A stretch of DNA of 53,537 nt from a virus. The notes below the pieces were generated by a model. That model made no database searches, was not told the origin of the DNA, and was given only the letters and a program-made list of their open reading frames with translations. Each line of letters begins with the position of its first letter. The stretch's first letter is position 1. Made by a program: the position numbers and the translations under genes. Below, one piece after another: positions 23,987 to 31,486 of this stretch. The DNA lies in IMG/VR virus record IMGVR_UViG_3300017917_001472, positions 1-53,537 of that record; one strand, written 5' to 3'.

Positions 23987-24247
23987 TTACCACTGGTTGT
24001 AAATTACCATGTAGTCAACTTTAGTATTCTTTTCTACAGGGCGATAAATCTGCTGTTCGCCGTCCCAATGATCCTGGTCATACAGTGGATCAGCAGGGTT
24101 TACGGGAACGAAACGGACAGTCTTGCCTGTGTGATGGCTCTTGACATAAAATGTCAAGGGCATGCCAAAGTACTCACTTGCCAATTTGAGTACTTTAGTG
24201 TTCTTGTTGTATTCACAGAGAGACAGGTCAACAGTAGGGTAAGACAC
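23987..24247 (-). CDS. Hypothetical protein, 86 aa
   Basis: A GTG start at 24245-24247 follows AAGGAATGCATC. The protein has alternating strands and polar loops (LTFYVKSHHTGKTVRFVPVNP) and a Tyr/Asp-rich C-terminal part. No family is recognised. It is a single-gene unit with its own promoter, upstream of the next consensus promoter. Confidence 0.6.
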   Translation of the reverse strand: MSYPTVDLSLCEYNKNTKVLKLASEYFGMPLTFYVKSHHTGKTVRFVPVNPADPLYDQDHWDGEQQIYRPVEKNTKVDYMVIYNQW

Positions 24248-24277
24248 GATGCATTCCTTTAATCAATCAATACATGT

Positions 24278-24306
24278 ATTATATGCCCAAACTGATTTAT
24301 TGTCAA
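24278..24306 (-). promoter_or_regulatory. Consensus early promoter, conserved-spacer class
   Basis: Minus strand: TTGACA (24301-24306), 17-nt spacer, TATAAT (24278-24283). The downstream leader (ATTGATTGATTAAAGGA) is shared with the unit at 43136-43191. Confidence 0.88.
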
Positions 24307-24311
24307 CAAAA

Positions 24312-24332
24312 AAGCCCCGATCAACGGGGCTT
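24312..24332 (-). terminator. Rho-independent terminator after clpP
   Basis: AAGCCCCG and CGGGGCTT pair perfectly around a 5-nt loop, ending leftward in six T. The next -35 box begins two bases later. AATACT/AGTATT, a palindrome (24340-24353), lies between the clpP stop and the terminator. Confidence 0.9.
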
Positions 24333-24351
24333 AAAAATGAATACTTGAGTA

Positions 24352-24939
24352 TTACCTTTTTTCAACGATTTTATCAATCAATCCGTACTCTAGGGCCTCT
24401 TGTGCGGACATGAACTTATCACGATCCATATCACGCTCAAATTCCTCATAAGTTTTACCTTTTGAGTTGTGCTTGACATAGATTTCAGTCAATCGCTTTT
24501 TCAGATATGTAATTTCTTTGTAAGAAATTTCAATGTCGCTTTGCATACCACGTGCGCCACCGCTAGGTTGGTGAATCATGTGTCGTGCATTAGGCAACAT
24601 AAAACGTTTACCTGCTGCCCCTGCTTGTGCAAGCAAACTGCCCATTGAACAAGCCTGACCCATAACGATTGTTTGAACATCAGGGCTAATGAATTGCATA
24701 CAATCATAGATTGCCATTCCTGCTGTTACACTACCACCAGGGCTGTTGATATACAGGCTAATGTCTTTACTTGAATCTTCGCTTTCCAGATACAGTAGTT
24801 GTGCGACAATCAAGTTTGCCATTTGGTCGTGAACCTCACCTTCAAGTAGAATTACCCGATCACGCAACAATCGGCTATAGATATCGTAACTGCGTTCACC
24901 TTTGCTTGTTTGTTCAAGCACCATTGGGACTAGACTCAT
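24352..24939 (-). CDS. clpP: ATP-dependent Clp protease proteolytic subunit
   Basis: The 195-residue protein is full length for ClpP. It has [16 protein letters not shown], Ser98 in GQACSMGS, His123 in MIHQPSGG and the acidic cluster at 170-174 in [13 protein letters not shown], so the catalytic triad is present. It forms a tetradecameric chamber that degrades proteins fed by ClpX or ClpA. It has its own consensus promoter and terminator, as a single-gene unit; clpX is 4.4 kb upstream. An active phage protease could remove host regulators or assist virion maturation. Confidence 0.97.
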   Translation of the reverse strand: MSLVPMVLEQTSKGERSYDIYSRLLRDRVILLEGEVHDQMANLIVAQLLYLESEDSSKDISLYINSPGGSVTAGMAIYDCMQFISPDVQTIVMGQACSMGSLLAQAGAAGKRFMLPNARHMIHQPSGGARGMQSDIEISYKEITYLKKRLTEIYVKHNSKGKTYEEFERDMDRDKFMSAQEALEYGLIDKIVEKR

Positions 24940-24964
24940 AAACTTCCTTTGTAAAATAAAATCT

Positions 24965-24992
24965 ATTATACAGAAAGTTTATAAGTTGTCAA
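24965..24992 (-). promoter_or_regulatory. Consensus sigma-70 promoter of clpP
   Basis: Minus strand: TTGACA (24987-24992), 16-nt spacer, TATAAT (24965-24970), about 25 bp before the clpP start with AAAGGAAG between. Confidence 0.88.
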
Positions 24993-25002
24993 TAACAAAC
25001 GG

Positions 25003-26535
25003 TTACTTTTTGCGTTTGGTTCTCATGCCAGAATCTGGCTCAGCTTGTTTTCTGCGTTTTGGGTTTGTGATATCAGTTGCAGCCTGTGCGAAATCTGTTT
25101 CAGTATCAGCAACTGGTTTGGCTGCTGTTTTCTTATCAATCTTAACACCCTGGCCTTTATCAATTAAGAATGTGAAGTTGCCCTTAATGTCAGTGCTGAA
25201 ATAGTTTTTGCCTGCACTTAAAAATACACCCTTGATGGCATCACTTGGGTAAACTGTTTGGAACTCATCCAATGTCCATTGACCTTTACCTTCTCTAGCT
25301 TTAGTATAGACTTGAACCAATGCCCCGTTGTTAAGAATTTCGGCGGCAGCCTTAGGGAAATTTGTTGTTCTATTGATATGTTCAGCTACTGTGTGTGCGA
25401 TAGCAGCAATCAAATGGTAATACATATTAACAGATTCTGGTTTATCTGTTTCTCTATTCTTGGCGAGATTCTTCAACTTAGCTGATAGACTTAACCCACC
25501 TATGTTAGCCATATTGATTTTAGGCAACTTGCGTAATGCTCTTACTTGCTCAGCCTCTTTTTCGTCAATCAAGCCTTCGTCAACAGCAAGTTTCAACGGA
25601 GCACCATGCATACCTGAAGCAATTATATCATCAAGTAATTGAACTTCTTTGCGATACTTCTTCAAGAATCTTTCACCTTCAGGGTTGCCTTTTAGTTTCT
25701 GAACTGCATCATATAAATTCTTTGCACTAGCTTCTGCACCCTTGCCACCTTTACTACTGATAAGCAAAGTCTTACCGTCTGGTGCTGTGATAATACTGTC
25801 AGTTAATCCACCTGTCTTGGTAGCACCGAATGTAATATATGTACCTTCAAAAGTACCATCTAAGAATCGTTCAGCAGCATCCATAGCATTACCATTGAAC
25901 TGTCCTTTTTGTAATGCTATTGGTTGTAATATTTCACAGAAGTAATCACGGAAGGCAGCGAATGATACACCTTCTGGAGCAGCAAATGTGAACGGTAATG
26001 GTTCACCCATTGCGACTTTATGTGCGACAGCATATAATGGATTGTCAGTGCCCATACTCTTTGCAAGTTGATTCATAATAGTAGGAATCGTTTGCATGTC
26101 TCTATCTGATAACAAGTCCAATGGACTTAGTCCTGACTGTTCTTTTTTAGCTGACTTGCTTGCGAATTGGAATTCGTCACCGTTGACTACAAACTTGTTT
26201 GGTATAGTGTTTTGTACTGGATCAGCCTTAACATCATTTAAGTAGCGACCTATTGTAACAGGGCCGTCTTCACTATCAAATGTAGCTAATGCAAAACCAC
26301 CGACTCTAGCATTCTTTGTATTCTGCCATTGAATGTTTGGGATTTGTTTATTGACTTGTTCAATAGCTTGATTTAATTGTTCTGGATCATATCTTCCACC
26401 TTCTTCTGGGAAGAATTTAATATCACTGAATGTAATTGTTTCGCCACTGGCGTCTTGAAAAGGATCTCCTGGTTTTCTACCAGCTAATCCTGTTGATTCT
26501 GTAAGTAAGTTTAAAATGTCTAGTATATCGCGCAT
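25003..26535 (-). CDS. Large phage protein of unknown function, 510 aa
   Basis: It begins MRDILDILNLLTES, a short amphipathic helix with an L-x-E/S step that resembles T4 capsid-targeting leaders. Two probable alpha-beta domains follow, including LTDSIITAPDGKTLLISSKGGKGAEASAKN, which looks vaguely like a nuclease core strand-loop but lacks a motif I trust. The C terminus is basic (KRRKQAEPDSGMRTKRKK). No ribosome site precedes the ATG; a start-codon hairpin and late-like element do. It may be a virion-packaged protein. Confidence 0.6.
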   Translation of the reverse strand: MRDILDILNLLTESTGLAGRKPGDPFQDASGETITFSDIKFFPEEGGRYDPEQLNQAIEQVNKQIPNIQWQNTKNARVGGFALATFDSEDGPVTIGRYLNDVKADPVQNTIPNKFVVNGDEFQFASKSAKKEQSGLSPLDLLSDRDMQTIPTIMNQLAKSMGTDNPLYAVAHKVAMGEPLPFTFAAPEGVSFAAFRDYFCEILQPIALQKGQFNGNAMDAAERFLDGTFEGTYITFGATKTGGLTDSIITAPDGKTLLISSKGGKGAEASAKNLYDAVQKLKGNPEGERFLKKYRKEVQLLDDIIASGMHGAPLKLAVDEGLIDEKEAEQVRALRKLPKINMANIGGLSLSAKLKNLAKNRETDKPESVNMYYHLIAAIAHTVAEHINRTTNFPKAAAEILNNGALVQVYTKAREGKGQWTLDEFQTVYPSDAIKGVFLSAGKNYFSTDIKGNFTFLIDKGQGVKIDKKTAAKPVADTETDFAQAATDITNPKRRKQAEPDSGMRTKRKK

Positions 26536-26543
26536 GATATACT
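26522..26543 (-). promoter_or_regulatory. Hairpin presenting the start codon of the 510-aa protein
   Basis: AGTATATC (26522-26529) and GATATACT (26536-26543) are perfect 8-bp arms; the 6-nt loop is exactly the ATG (26533-26535) plus three bases. Confidence 0.55.
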
Positions 26544-26550
26544 ATTTATG
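26542..26550 (-). promoter_or_regulatory. T4-late-like promoter element
   Basis: CATAAATAG on the minus strand ends 6 bases before the ATG at 26535. There is no Shine-Dalgarno site, so a transcript from here would be leaderless or nearly so. Confidence 0.45.
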
Positions 26551-26555
26551 CGGTT

Positions 26556-27047
26556 TCAACACTTAAACATGTTTTGAGTTTTGAACCATTTACGCATTCT
26601 TTGAGCACGTTTTAATGGTATTCCGTGTTTTGCTAATCTATCTTTGAAAACGTAAAAACTAGGCCCATGACTCATTATAGGTTCTTTGCCCTCACGAATT
26701 CGTTTTTCACCTACTATATCCCACTGATACTGATGGCACATTTCATGTGCTAGTGTAGTAATTAACCATTGTCTGCAAAACCATTTGTCCATGACACGTA
26801 TTTTACAACGGGAACGACGGTTTTTGATTGGTTCGTAGGATCCAAAGCACATCCCCCAATATTTTCTGCAACGGGGTACTACTTCAATAATTGGCATTTC
26901 TAATTTGCTATTGAAAATCTTTTTGTTTAGCAAACGCCATAATGCAACAACTTCATCATGGTTTGTCCTATAATGTAGCTTTTTTTGTTGGCTTAATGCA
27001 GGAAGTTCTTCTTGCATTAATTCCAAAAGTGAAGTGTTGCGGAACAT
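26556..27047 (-). CDS. SprT-like zinc metalloprotease
   Basis: The 163-residue protein has a zincin motif His101-Glu102-Met-Cys-His105 in TTLAHEMCHQYQW and a third ligand candidate His127 in MSHGPSF, as in SprT/Spartan proteins, which cleave proteins crosslinked to DNA. The surrounding SprT features (Leu-rich first helix, KIRV strand) are present. The N terminus reads MFRNTSLLELMQEE. It is divergent from the 27151 gene across a palindrome-containing gap. No clear ribosome site. Confidence 0.85.
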   Translation of the reverse strand: MFRNTSLLELMQEELPALSQQKKLHYRTNHDEVVALWRLLNKKIFNSKLEMPIIEVVPRCRKYWGMCFGSYEPIKNRRSRCKIRVMDKWFCRQWLITTLAHEMCHQYQWDIVGEKRIREGKEPIMSHGPSFYVFKDRLAKHGIPLKRAQRMRKWFKTQNMFKC

Positions 27048-27074
27048 ACTATATTTAATAGCGTACCCGTTGTA

Positions 27075-27094
27075 CTAAATATGAGCATATTTAG
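27075..27094. promoter_or_regulatory. Palindrome in a divergent intergenic region
   Basis: CTAAATATG, AG, CATATTTAG is a perfect 9-bp inverted repeat midway between two divergent genes. The similar sequence ATTAAATATA occurs on both outgoing strands just before each gene. It may be an operator or a paired late-type promoter. Confidence 0.45.
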
Positions 27095-27150
27095 GTTAGA
27101 AAAAAATATTCGACTTTTTATGGTATTAAATATAAGTTTAGGAGAAAAAT

Positions 27151-27456
27151 ATGTCAGTAGAATTATTTGTAGGACTTGCTGTTATCGTCGGTATTGGATA
27201 TTGGCTTTATGTCAGAAATTCCAAGAAAGATGTTGTAACAGAATCCACAACAAATGCACCTTATAAGGTAGAAGCTCCAGTAGTAGAATCTGCTCCAGTA
27301 GTAGAAGTTGCGCCTGCAGTAGAAGCCGCACCGGTAGAAGAAGCTAAGCCTGCAAAGGCAAAGAAGCCTTCAGCACCTAAGGTTGCAAAAGCTTCCAAGC
27401 CAAAAACAGCAAAGAAGCCCGCTACCAAAAAACCTAAACTAAAAGCTGCCAAATAA
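27151..27456 (+). CDS. Membrane-anchored Ala/Pro/Lys-rich protein
   Basis: The 101-residue protein has an N-terminal anchor (VELFVGLAVIVGIGYWLYV), an acidic Pro/Val/Ala stretch and then a strongly basic Lys/Ala/Pro tail. It could tether nucleic acid or another phage factor to the membrane; the tail resembles histone-like basic tails. TTTAGGAG gives a good start. The next gene begins 12 bases after its stop. Confidence 0.65.
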   Translation: MSVELFVGLAVIVGIGYWLYVRNSKKDVVTESTTNAPYKVEAPVVESAPVVEVAPAVEAAPVEEAKPAKAKKPSAPKVAKASKPKTAKKPATKKPKLKAAK

Positions 27457-27459
27457 ATA
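27452..27459 (+). promoter_or_regulatory. T4-late-like promoter element, rightward
   Basis: AATAAATA followed by C, overlapping the stop of the upstream gene, 8 bases before the ATG at 27468, which lacks a ribosome site. Confidence 0.4.
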
Positions 27460-27467
27460 CAGCAGTA

Positions 27468-28166
27468 ATGAAAATAGGTTTTGACGTAATCAGTGATTTA
27501 AATTTATCCCCTGACGAAACTTTTAATTGGGAAAATAAAGCCACGAGTTTGTATTGTATAATAGCAGGTAACATCAGTGATGACTTGCGAACTATCAGAC
27601 AGACACTGGCTCACCTTTCAAAATTTTATCAGGGGGTATTTTATATTGCTGGCGAATTAGAATTCAGTGACAGACATAGTACCCAGACAAGAGTAAACGA
27701 CCTTTACAACTTGTGCAGAGGTATTAGAAATGTAGCCTTTCTACATAACCACGTAGTTATCGTAGACGGTATTGCTATAGTCGGAGTCAATGGCTGGACC
27801 AACGGACTAGAAAATAGTACATTGGTAGACCATATTGCTATGGAAGTCAATCATTACGATGACTTGGGTTATTTGTCATCCACTATAGAAAAACTGCAAC
27901 TACATTTAGATGTGAAAAAGATTGTAGTTGTTTCACACTCTGTCCCTAATTCTAAATTATTTTTCGGAGAAGTTCCGGAAGAATTTGAAAAGACAATCAG
28001 TTTGTCATCTGTACTACCGCAAGACAGCGAAAGAAAAATATCTCATTGGATATACGGTTCATATAACAAAATAGTTGATACCACGATTGATGGCATCAAC
28101 TATGTTAATAACTCTTATTATAAGAGAAAACCCTATTGGGCTAAAAGAGTTGAAGTTAACTTTTAA
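27468..28166 (+). CDS. Degenerate metallophosphoesterase (probable pseudoenzyme)
   Basis: The 232-residue protein follows the calcineurin-like fold line by line, but the metal ligands are changed. Compared with the intact protein at 21654-22502, DLHL is DLNL, GDI is GNI, GNHEF is GELEF, and the final GHTH block is replaced by YGSYN; only the SHS histidine remains. The frame is intact over full length, so it is not simply a decaying gene. It may have become a binding or structural protein. It converges with clpS, overlapping by 4 bp. Confidence 0.75.
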   Translation: MKIGFDVISDLNLSPDETFNWENKATSLYCIIAGNISDDLRTIRQTLAHLSKFYQGVFYIAGELEFSDRHSTQTRVNDLYNLCRGIRNVAFLHNHVVIVDGIAIVGVNGWTNGLENSTLVDHIAMEVNHYDDLGYLSSTIEKLQLHLDVKKIVVVSHSVPNSKLFFGEVPEEFEKTISLSSVLPQDSERKISHWIYGSYNKIVDTTIDGINYVNNSYYKRKPYWAKRVEVNF

Positions 28167-28468
28167 CCTTCAGCCTCTACTTTGACTTGTAGAGGATAAC
28201 CTTGACTACGTGCATCAAGTGTTACTTCAATACCACGTTGTTCAGCAATCTCATAAGGTAAAACAGCTACTACAGCACTACCTTCTTCATGGATATTTTG
28301 TGTAATAGCACTTGCAGTATCCACAGTATAATTGAAATACTCAATTAGACTACTAACAACGAACTCCATAGTAGTTACATTATCATTCATGTAAATGATT
28401 TTGTACATTGGAGGCTCGGCAAGCGATAGGTTAGGTTTGATTTTTGCTTTAGTATCTGTTTTGGACAT
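28163..28468 (-). CDS. clpS: ClpS-like N-end rule adaptor
   Basis: The 101-residue protein has a flexible N terminus, then EPPMYKIIYMNDNVTTMEFVV and NIHEEGSAVVAVLPYEIAEQ, the ClpS fold. The degron pocket residues are largely present: Asn28, Asp29, Thr32, Met34 and His60, with Asn30 where an Asp is usual. ClpS delivers N-degron proteins to ClpAP. No clpA is in the window, so it may direct host ClpA or inhibit other ClpA substrates. It is separated from hsp20 by two hairpins. Confidence 0.92.
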   Translation of the reverse strand: MSKTDTKAKIKPNLSLAEPPMYKIIYMNDNVTTMEFVVSSLIEYFNYTVDTASAITQNIHEEGSAVVAVLPYEIAEQRGIEVTLDARSQGYPLQVKVEAEG

Positions 28469-28485
28469 TTTAACTTCTTTCAGTT

Positions 28486-28523
28486 ATGTGCGGGTTTCCC
28501 CGCACATGTGTTTAACGAAACAC
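28486..28523 (-). promoter_or_regulatory. Tandem stem-loops between hsp20 and clpS
   Basis: ATGTGCGGG/CCCGCACAT (28486-28507; GAAA loop on the transcribed strand) is directly followed by GTGTTT/AAACAC (28508-28523). No U-tract follows, so it looks like an mRNA processing or stability element rather than a strong terminator. Confidence 0.6.
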
Positions 28524-28530
28524 TATTATA

Positions 28531-28971
28531 TTATTTAGTGTAGTTGATAGCAATGTTCTTGGGCTTTTGTTCTTCTGGAATCTTACGCTCTAGTTTGATA
28601 GTTAAGATACCATTTCGTGATGTAGCACCGATAACTTCAACGTGGTCAGCAAGAGTCCAAGAACGTGTAAATGAACGTGCAGAAATGCCGCGATGTAGAT
28701 ATTCTACACCTTCAGCTAACTCGATGACTTGCTCACCTTTGACGATAAGTTGTCCGCGTTCAGTAGTGATTGTGATTTCACCGTCTTTGAATCCAGCTAC
28801 AGCTAATTCAATAGCGAAAGTATCTTCACTATACTTTACAACGTTGTATGGAGGGTAGTTAGTTTGCTGATTAGTGTGTCGCATCAACTCATCAAATACA
28901 TTGTCGAAACCGACTGCAAATTTGTGAATAGATGGAATATCTAGGGAACGAAGGCTTAATTGATTTGTCAT
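28531..28971 (-). CDS. Small heat shock protein, Hsp20/IbpA-type
   Basis: The 146-residue protein carries an alpha-crystallin domain: PPYNVVKYSEDTFAIELAVAGF, ITTERGQLIVKGEQ, HRGISARSFTRSWTLADHVEV and NGILTIKLER, with the C-terminal IAI motif that docks oligomers. It is a holdase that keeps unfolded proteins soluble without ATP. Phage Hsp20 is known from T4-like cyanophages. Its leader has a late-type element, a hairpin and a segment shared with dnaK, suggesting common control. Confidence 0.95.
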   Translation of the reverse strand: MTNQLSLRSLDIPSIHKFAVGFDNVFDELMRHTNQQTNYPPYNVVKYSEDTFAIELAVAGFKDGEITITTERGQLIVKGEQVIELAEGVEYLHRGISARSFTRSWTLADHVEVIGATSRNGILTIKLERKIPEEQKPKNIAINYTK

Positions 28972-29043
28972 ATTATATCTCCTTTAATAAGCAAGATGAC
29001 TATTTGTAGACCTCACCATGAGCATCTACAACACGTATTTATT
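28972..29043 (-). promoter_or_regulatory. hsp20 late promoter and structured leader
   Basis: Minus strand: AATAAATAC (29035-29043). A hairpin follows directly (TTGTAGA/TCTACAA with an inner CTCA/TGAG pair, 29004-29031), then ATCTTGCTT and TTAAAGGAGA before the ATG. The last two blocks recur in the dnaK leader. Confidence 0.65.
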
Positions 29044-29078
29044 TTAATAAAAACACGCAAAAAATTCTAATATTTTGG

Positions 29079-29297
29079 TCAGAACAATTTCTTAGGCAAA
29101 CTTTGGTCGTTAAGATATTTCTTCCAACGTCTTTTAGCTTGCGACTTAGCAATCTTACGCTTAACGGTAGGTTTGACAAACTCCTGTCTGTCACGCACTT
29201 CCTGTAGTAGACCGAAATCGGAAATCAACTTTTTGAACTTCCTTAGTGCTTTTTCGGTATTACCGTCATTAACTATAACAACTCGTCCTTTAATCAT
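29079..29297 (-). CDS. rpsU: Ribosomal protein bS21
   Basis: The 72-residue basic protein matches bS21: NTEKALRKFKKL, GLLQEVRDRQEFVKPTVKRKIAKSQAKRRW. bS21 sits on the 30S platform near the anti-Shine-Dalgarno sequence and affects initiation. Phage-encoded bS21 is known from other aquatic phages and is thought to be incorporated into host ribosomes. Its ATG overlaps the clpX stop by ATGA (29294-29297), tying it to protease expression. Confidence 0.93.
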   Translation of the reverse strand: MIKGRVVIVNDGNTEKALRKFKKLISDFGLLQEVRDRQEFVKPTVKRKIAKSQAKRRWKKYLNDQSLPKKLF

Positions 29298-30490
29298 AAC
29301 ATTGCTTTTGGCTTTAAAATTTGCTCCTGATTAATATTTATCTTTTTTATGTTATTTTCTTTATATTTCTTAGTGTTATACATGTGTGGCATCAATACAC
29401 GTTCAATTTCAGTATGTAAACCACGTGCCCCTGTCTTTAATTTCAGGGTATTCTCAGCCAATTGTTCGATAGCATCATCAGTGAAATTGACTTCGATACC
29501 ATCTATTCCTAGCAAATATGTATACTGGTCAATATAATTGTTCTTTACGTTCTTTAGAATCTGAACCATTTCTTCTTTGGTTAAGTCGTTAACTACAACT
29601 GTTGTAGTGAAACGGCCGATAAACTCTGGAATCATTCCAAATTTTGTCAAATCATCAGGGGCAACATCTGTCAACTCGGTCTCTGTGTGTGTATCTTTGA
29701 TTTCTGCCGCAAAACCAATACTTGTACCGTTCCTGCGATTGTTGACAATTTCTTTCAATCCTACAAATGCTCCACCTGCAATGAATAGGATATTCTTTGT
29801 ATCAATCTCAATCATATCGCCACCGGGATGTTTTCTGCCACCTCCTGCAGGGATACGACAAATAGTTCCTTCAACTAATTTAAGTAATGCTTGCTGTACA
29901 CCCTCACCCGAAACGTCACGGGTAATACTAGTAGATTCACTCTTACGTGCAATCTTGTCAATTTCATCGATGAACACAATACCACGTTCAGCGAGATTTT
30001 TGTCACCATTAGCAGCATTGAGCAACATGCTAATCATTGATTCAACATCGTCACCCACATAACCAGCTTCGGTCAAGCTAGTAGCATCAGCAACAACAAA
30101 TGGAACTTGCAAATACTTTGCTACTGTCTTAGCCAATAATGTCTTACCTGATCCAGTAGGACCAATCAACAACACGTTACCCTTAGCAATTTCTAAATCT
30201 TTCGGTGGATTGGTAATACGTTTATAGTGATTAGCAATAGCCACACTCAATACCATTTTAGCAGCATCCTGCCCAATGATATGTTCATCTAAGAAACTTT
30301 TGATTGTTTCGGGGTAGTATTCAGGACTAACGTTATCGTTATCTTCGTCTGCATCTTCGGTCATTAAACTATTGCACAGTTCTATACAGTCACTACAAAT
30401 AGCAACATCATCCCCGACGATTAATTTTTTAACAGAATCTTTATGATTTCCGCAAAATGAACAATGGTTTAGTTTATTTTCTGTGGTCAT
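29294..30490 (-). CDS. clpX: ATP-dependent unfoldase ClpX
   Basis: The 398-residue protein is nearly full length (E. coli ClpX 424). It has the N-terminal zinc domain (Cys10, Cys13, Cys32, Cys35), Walker A GPTGSGKT at 110-117, pore loop GYVG at 143-146, Walker B VFIDEIDKI, the RKH motif at 219-221, the ClpP-docking IGF tripeptide at 258-260, and sensor GARGL near the C terminus. It should unfold substrates and feed ClpP. It lies upstream of bS21 and downstream of two lipoprotein genes. Confidence 0.97.
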   Translation of the reverse strand: MTTENKLNHCSFCGNHKDSVKKLIVGDDVAICSDCIELCNSLMTEDADEDNDNVSPEYYPETIKSFLDEHIIGQDAAKMVLSVAIANHYKRITNPPKDLEIAKGNVLLIGPTGSGKTLLAKTVAKYLQVPFVVADATSLTEAGYVGDDVESMISMLLNAANGDKNLAERGIVFIDEIDKIARKSESTSITRDVSGEGVQQALLKLVEGTICRIPAGGGRKHPGGDMIEIDTKNILFIAGGAFVGLKEIVNNRRNGTSIGFAAEIKDTHTETELTDVAPDDLTKFGMIPEFIGRFTTTVVVNDLTKEEMVQILKNVKNNYIDQYTYLLGIDGIEVNFTDDAIEQLAENTLKLKTGARGLHTEIERVLMPHMYNTKKYKENNIKKININQEQILKPKAML

Positions 30491-30497
30491 ATTTTAC

Positions 30498-31484
30498 TTA
30501 TCTTTTGCAATCATTATCACTAACAATTTGCAATTGTATACTACCGATATCTTTAACTGAACGATATTGGTTATATTGTGCGTCAATAACCATGTCAATT
30601 CTACCTTCTTCAACAACATGGTTATTGATAGTTATGCCATTATCAGTGAAATGATACAATGCTGGACCCCAGCCTGACATAAACTGCGGGAGGTAGCATT
30701 TTGACACGATTAGTTCGTTGTTTGCGTTTTTAACCAACAATTGCAATCTTATTGGCTTTTTGTGTACATTAGAAACTACATTATCTACACGAATTCTATC
30801 TTTGAAATAGTAATGCTTTGCATCAAAGTTAAAGTTACCATTTCTAATAACAATATCACCGGGAGTTCTGTCTAAGAAGTTTTTACGACTGTCTTCCAGT
30901 AACGCCAAAGTAGTATTCAATGAGGACAAATAATTTTTGTCCCAATGCATCTTGTAAGGGACGCTGAGAACTAAATTTCGGTAACGGTCTACTTTGACAG
31001 AATAGTTTATAATGTTTAACGTATATGCACGTTTTGGATAATCGTTCAAAACATTTTCTAATACACGATCACCATCATTACGTTCTTTGATTATTGTTTG
31101 ATATTGATTGCTGTATTTGTCACCGTTGAAGTTCTGTGTGTTGGACGACTTAGCAAGAACACGGTCATTGATTTTGTTAGATGATACACTTACATCTATG
31201 ACTACTTTTATCATACCGCCATGTCGTTGTTCTGAAATAACACGGTAATCATCCACAAAGCCTGCACTATATGCGAGGATATCTTCTTTGGTTAGTTCTT
31301 TGATATTTGATTCACGTTCACTGACAATAATTGTGCCAACGTGAATTTCTGTTGCCTTAACGAATGCATCGAGTTTAGCATCGTTGGCTGTACTTCCGTA
31401 GCCAGTTACACGAATATAACCTGTAGGTTGTGTACTAGCACAAGCTACCAGCATCAATGCTAGTAGCCAAACTAATTTACGCAT
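30498..31484 (-). CDS. Lipoprotein with FlgT-N/LPP20-like domain
   Basis: The 328-residue protein has a lipoprotein signal with lipobox LVAC (Cys15). The adjacent domain GYIRVTGYGSTANDAKLDAFVKATEIHVG, then ILAYSAGFVDDYRVISE, looks like the N-terminal domain of FlgT and LPP20-type lipoproteins. The C-terminal 150 residues are beta-rich and unrecognised. It would be anchored in the outer membrane or inner leaflet after processing by host Lgt and LspA. It follows a second lipoprotein by 2 bases. Confidence 0.75.
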   Translation of the reverse strand: MRKLVWLLALMLVACASTQPTGYIRVTGYGSTANDAKLDAFVKATEIHVGTIIVSERESNIKELTKEDILAYSAGFVDDYRVISEQRHGGMIKVVIDVSVSSNKINDRVLAKSSNTQNFNGDKYSNQYQTIIKERNDGDRVLENVLNDYPKRAYTLNIINYSVKVDRYRNLVLSVPYKMHWDKNYLSSLNTTLALLEDSRKNFLDRTPGDIVIRNGNFNFDAKHYYFKDRIRVDNVVSNVHKKPIRLQLLVKNANNELIVSKCYLPQFMSGWGPALYHFTDNGITINNHVVEEGRIDMVIDAQYNQYRSVKDIGSIQLQIVSDNDCKR

Positions 31485-31486
31485 GA

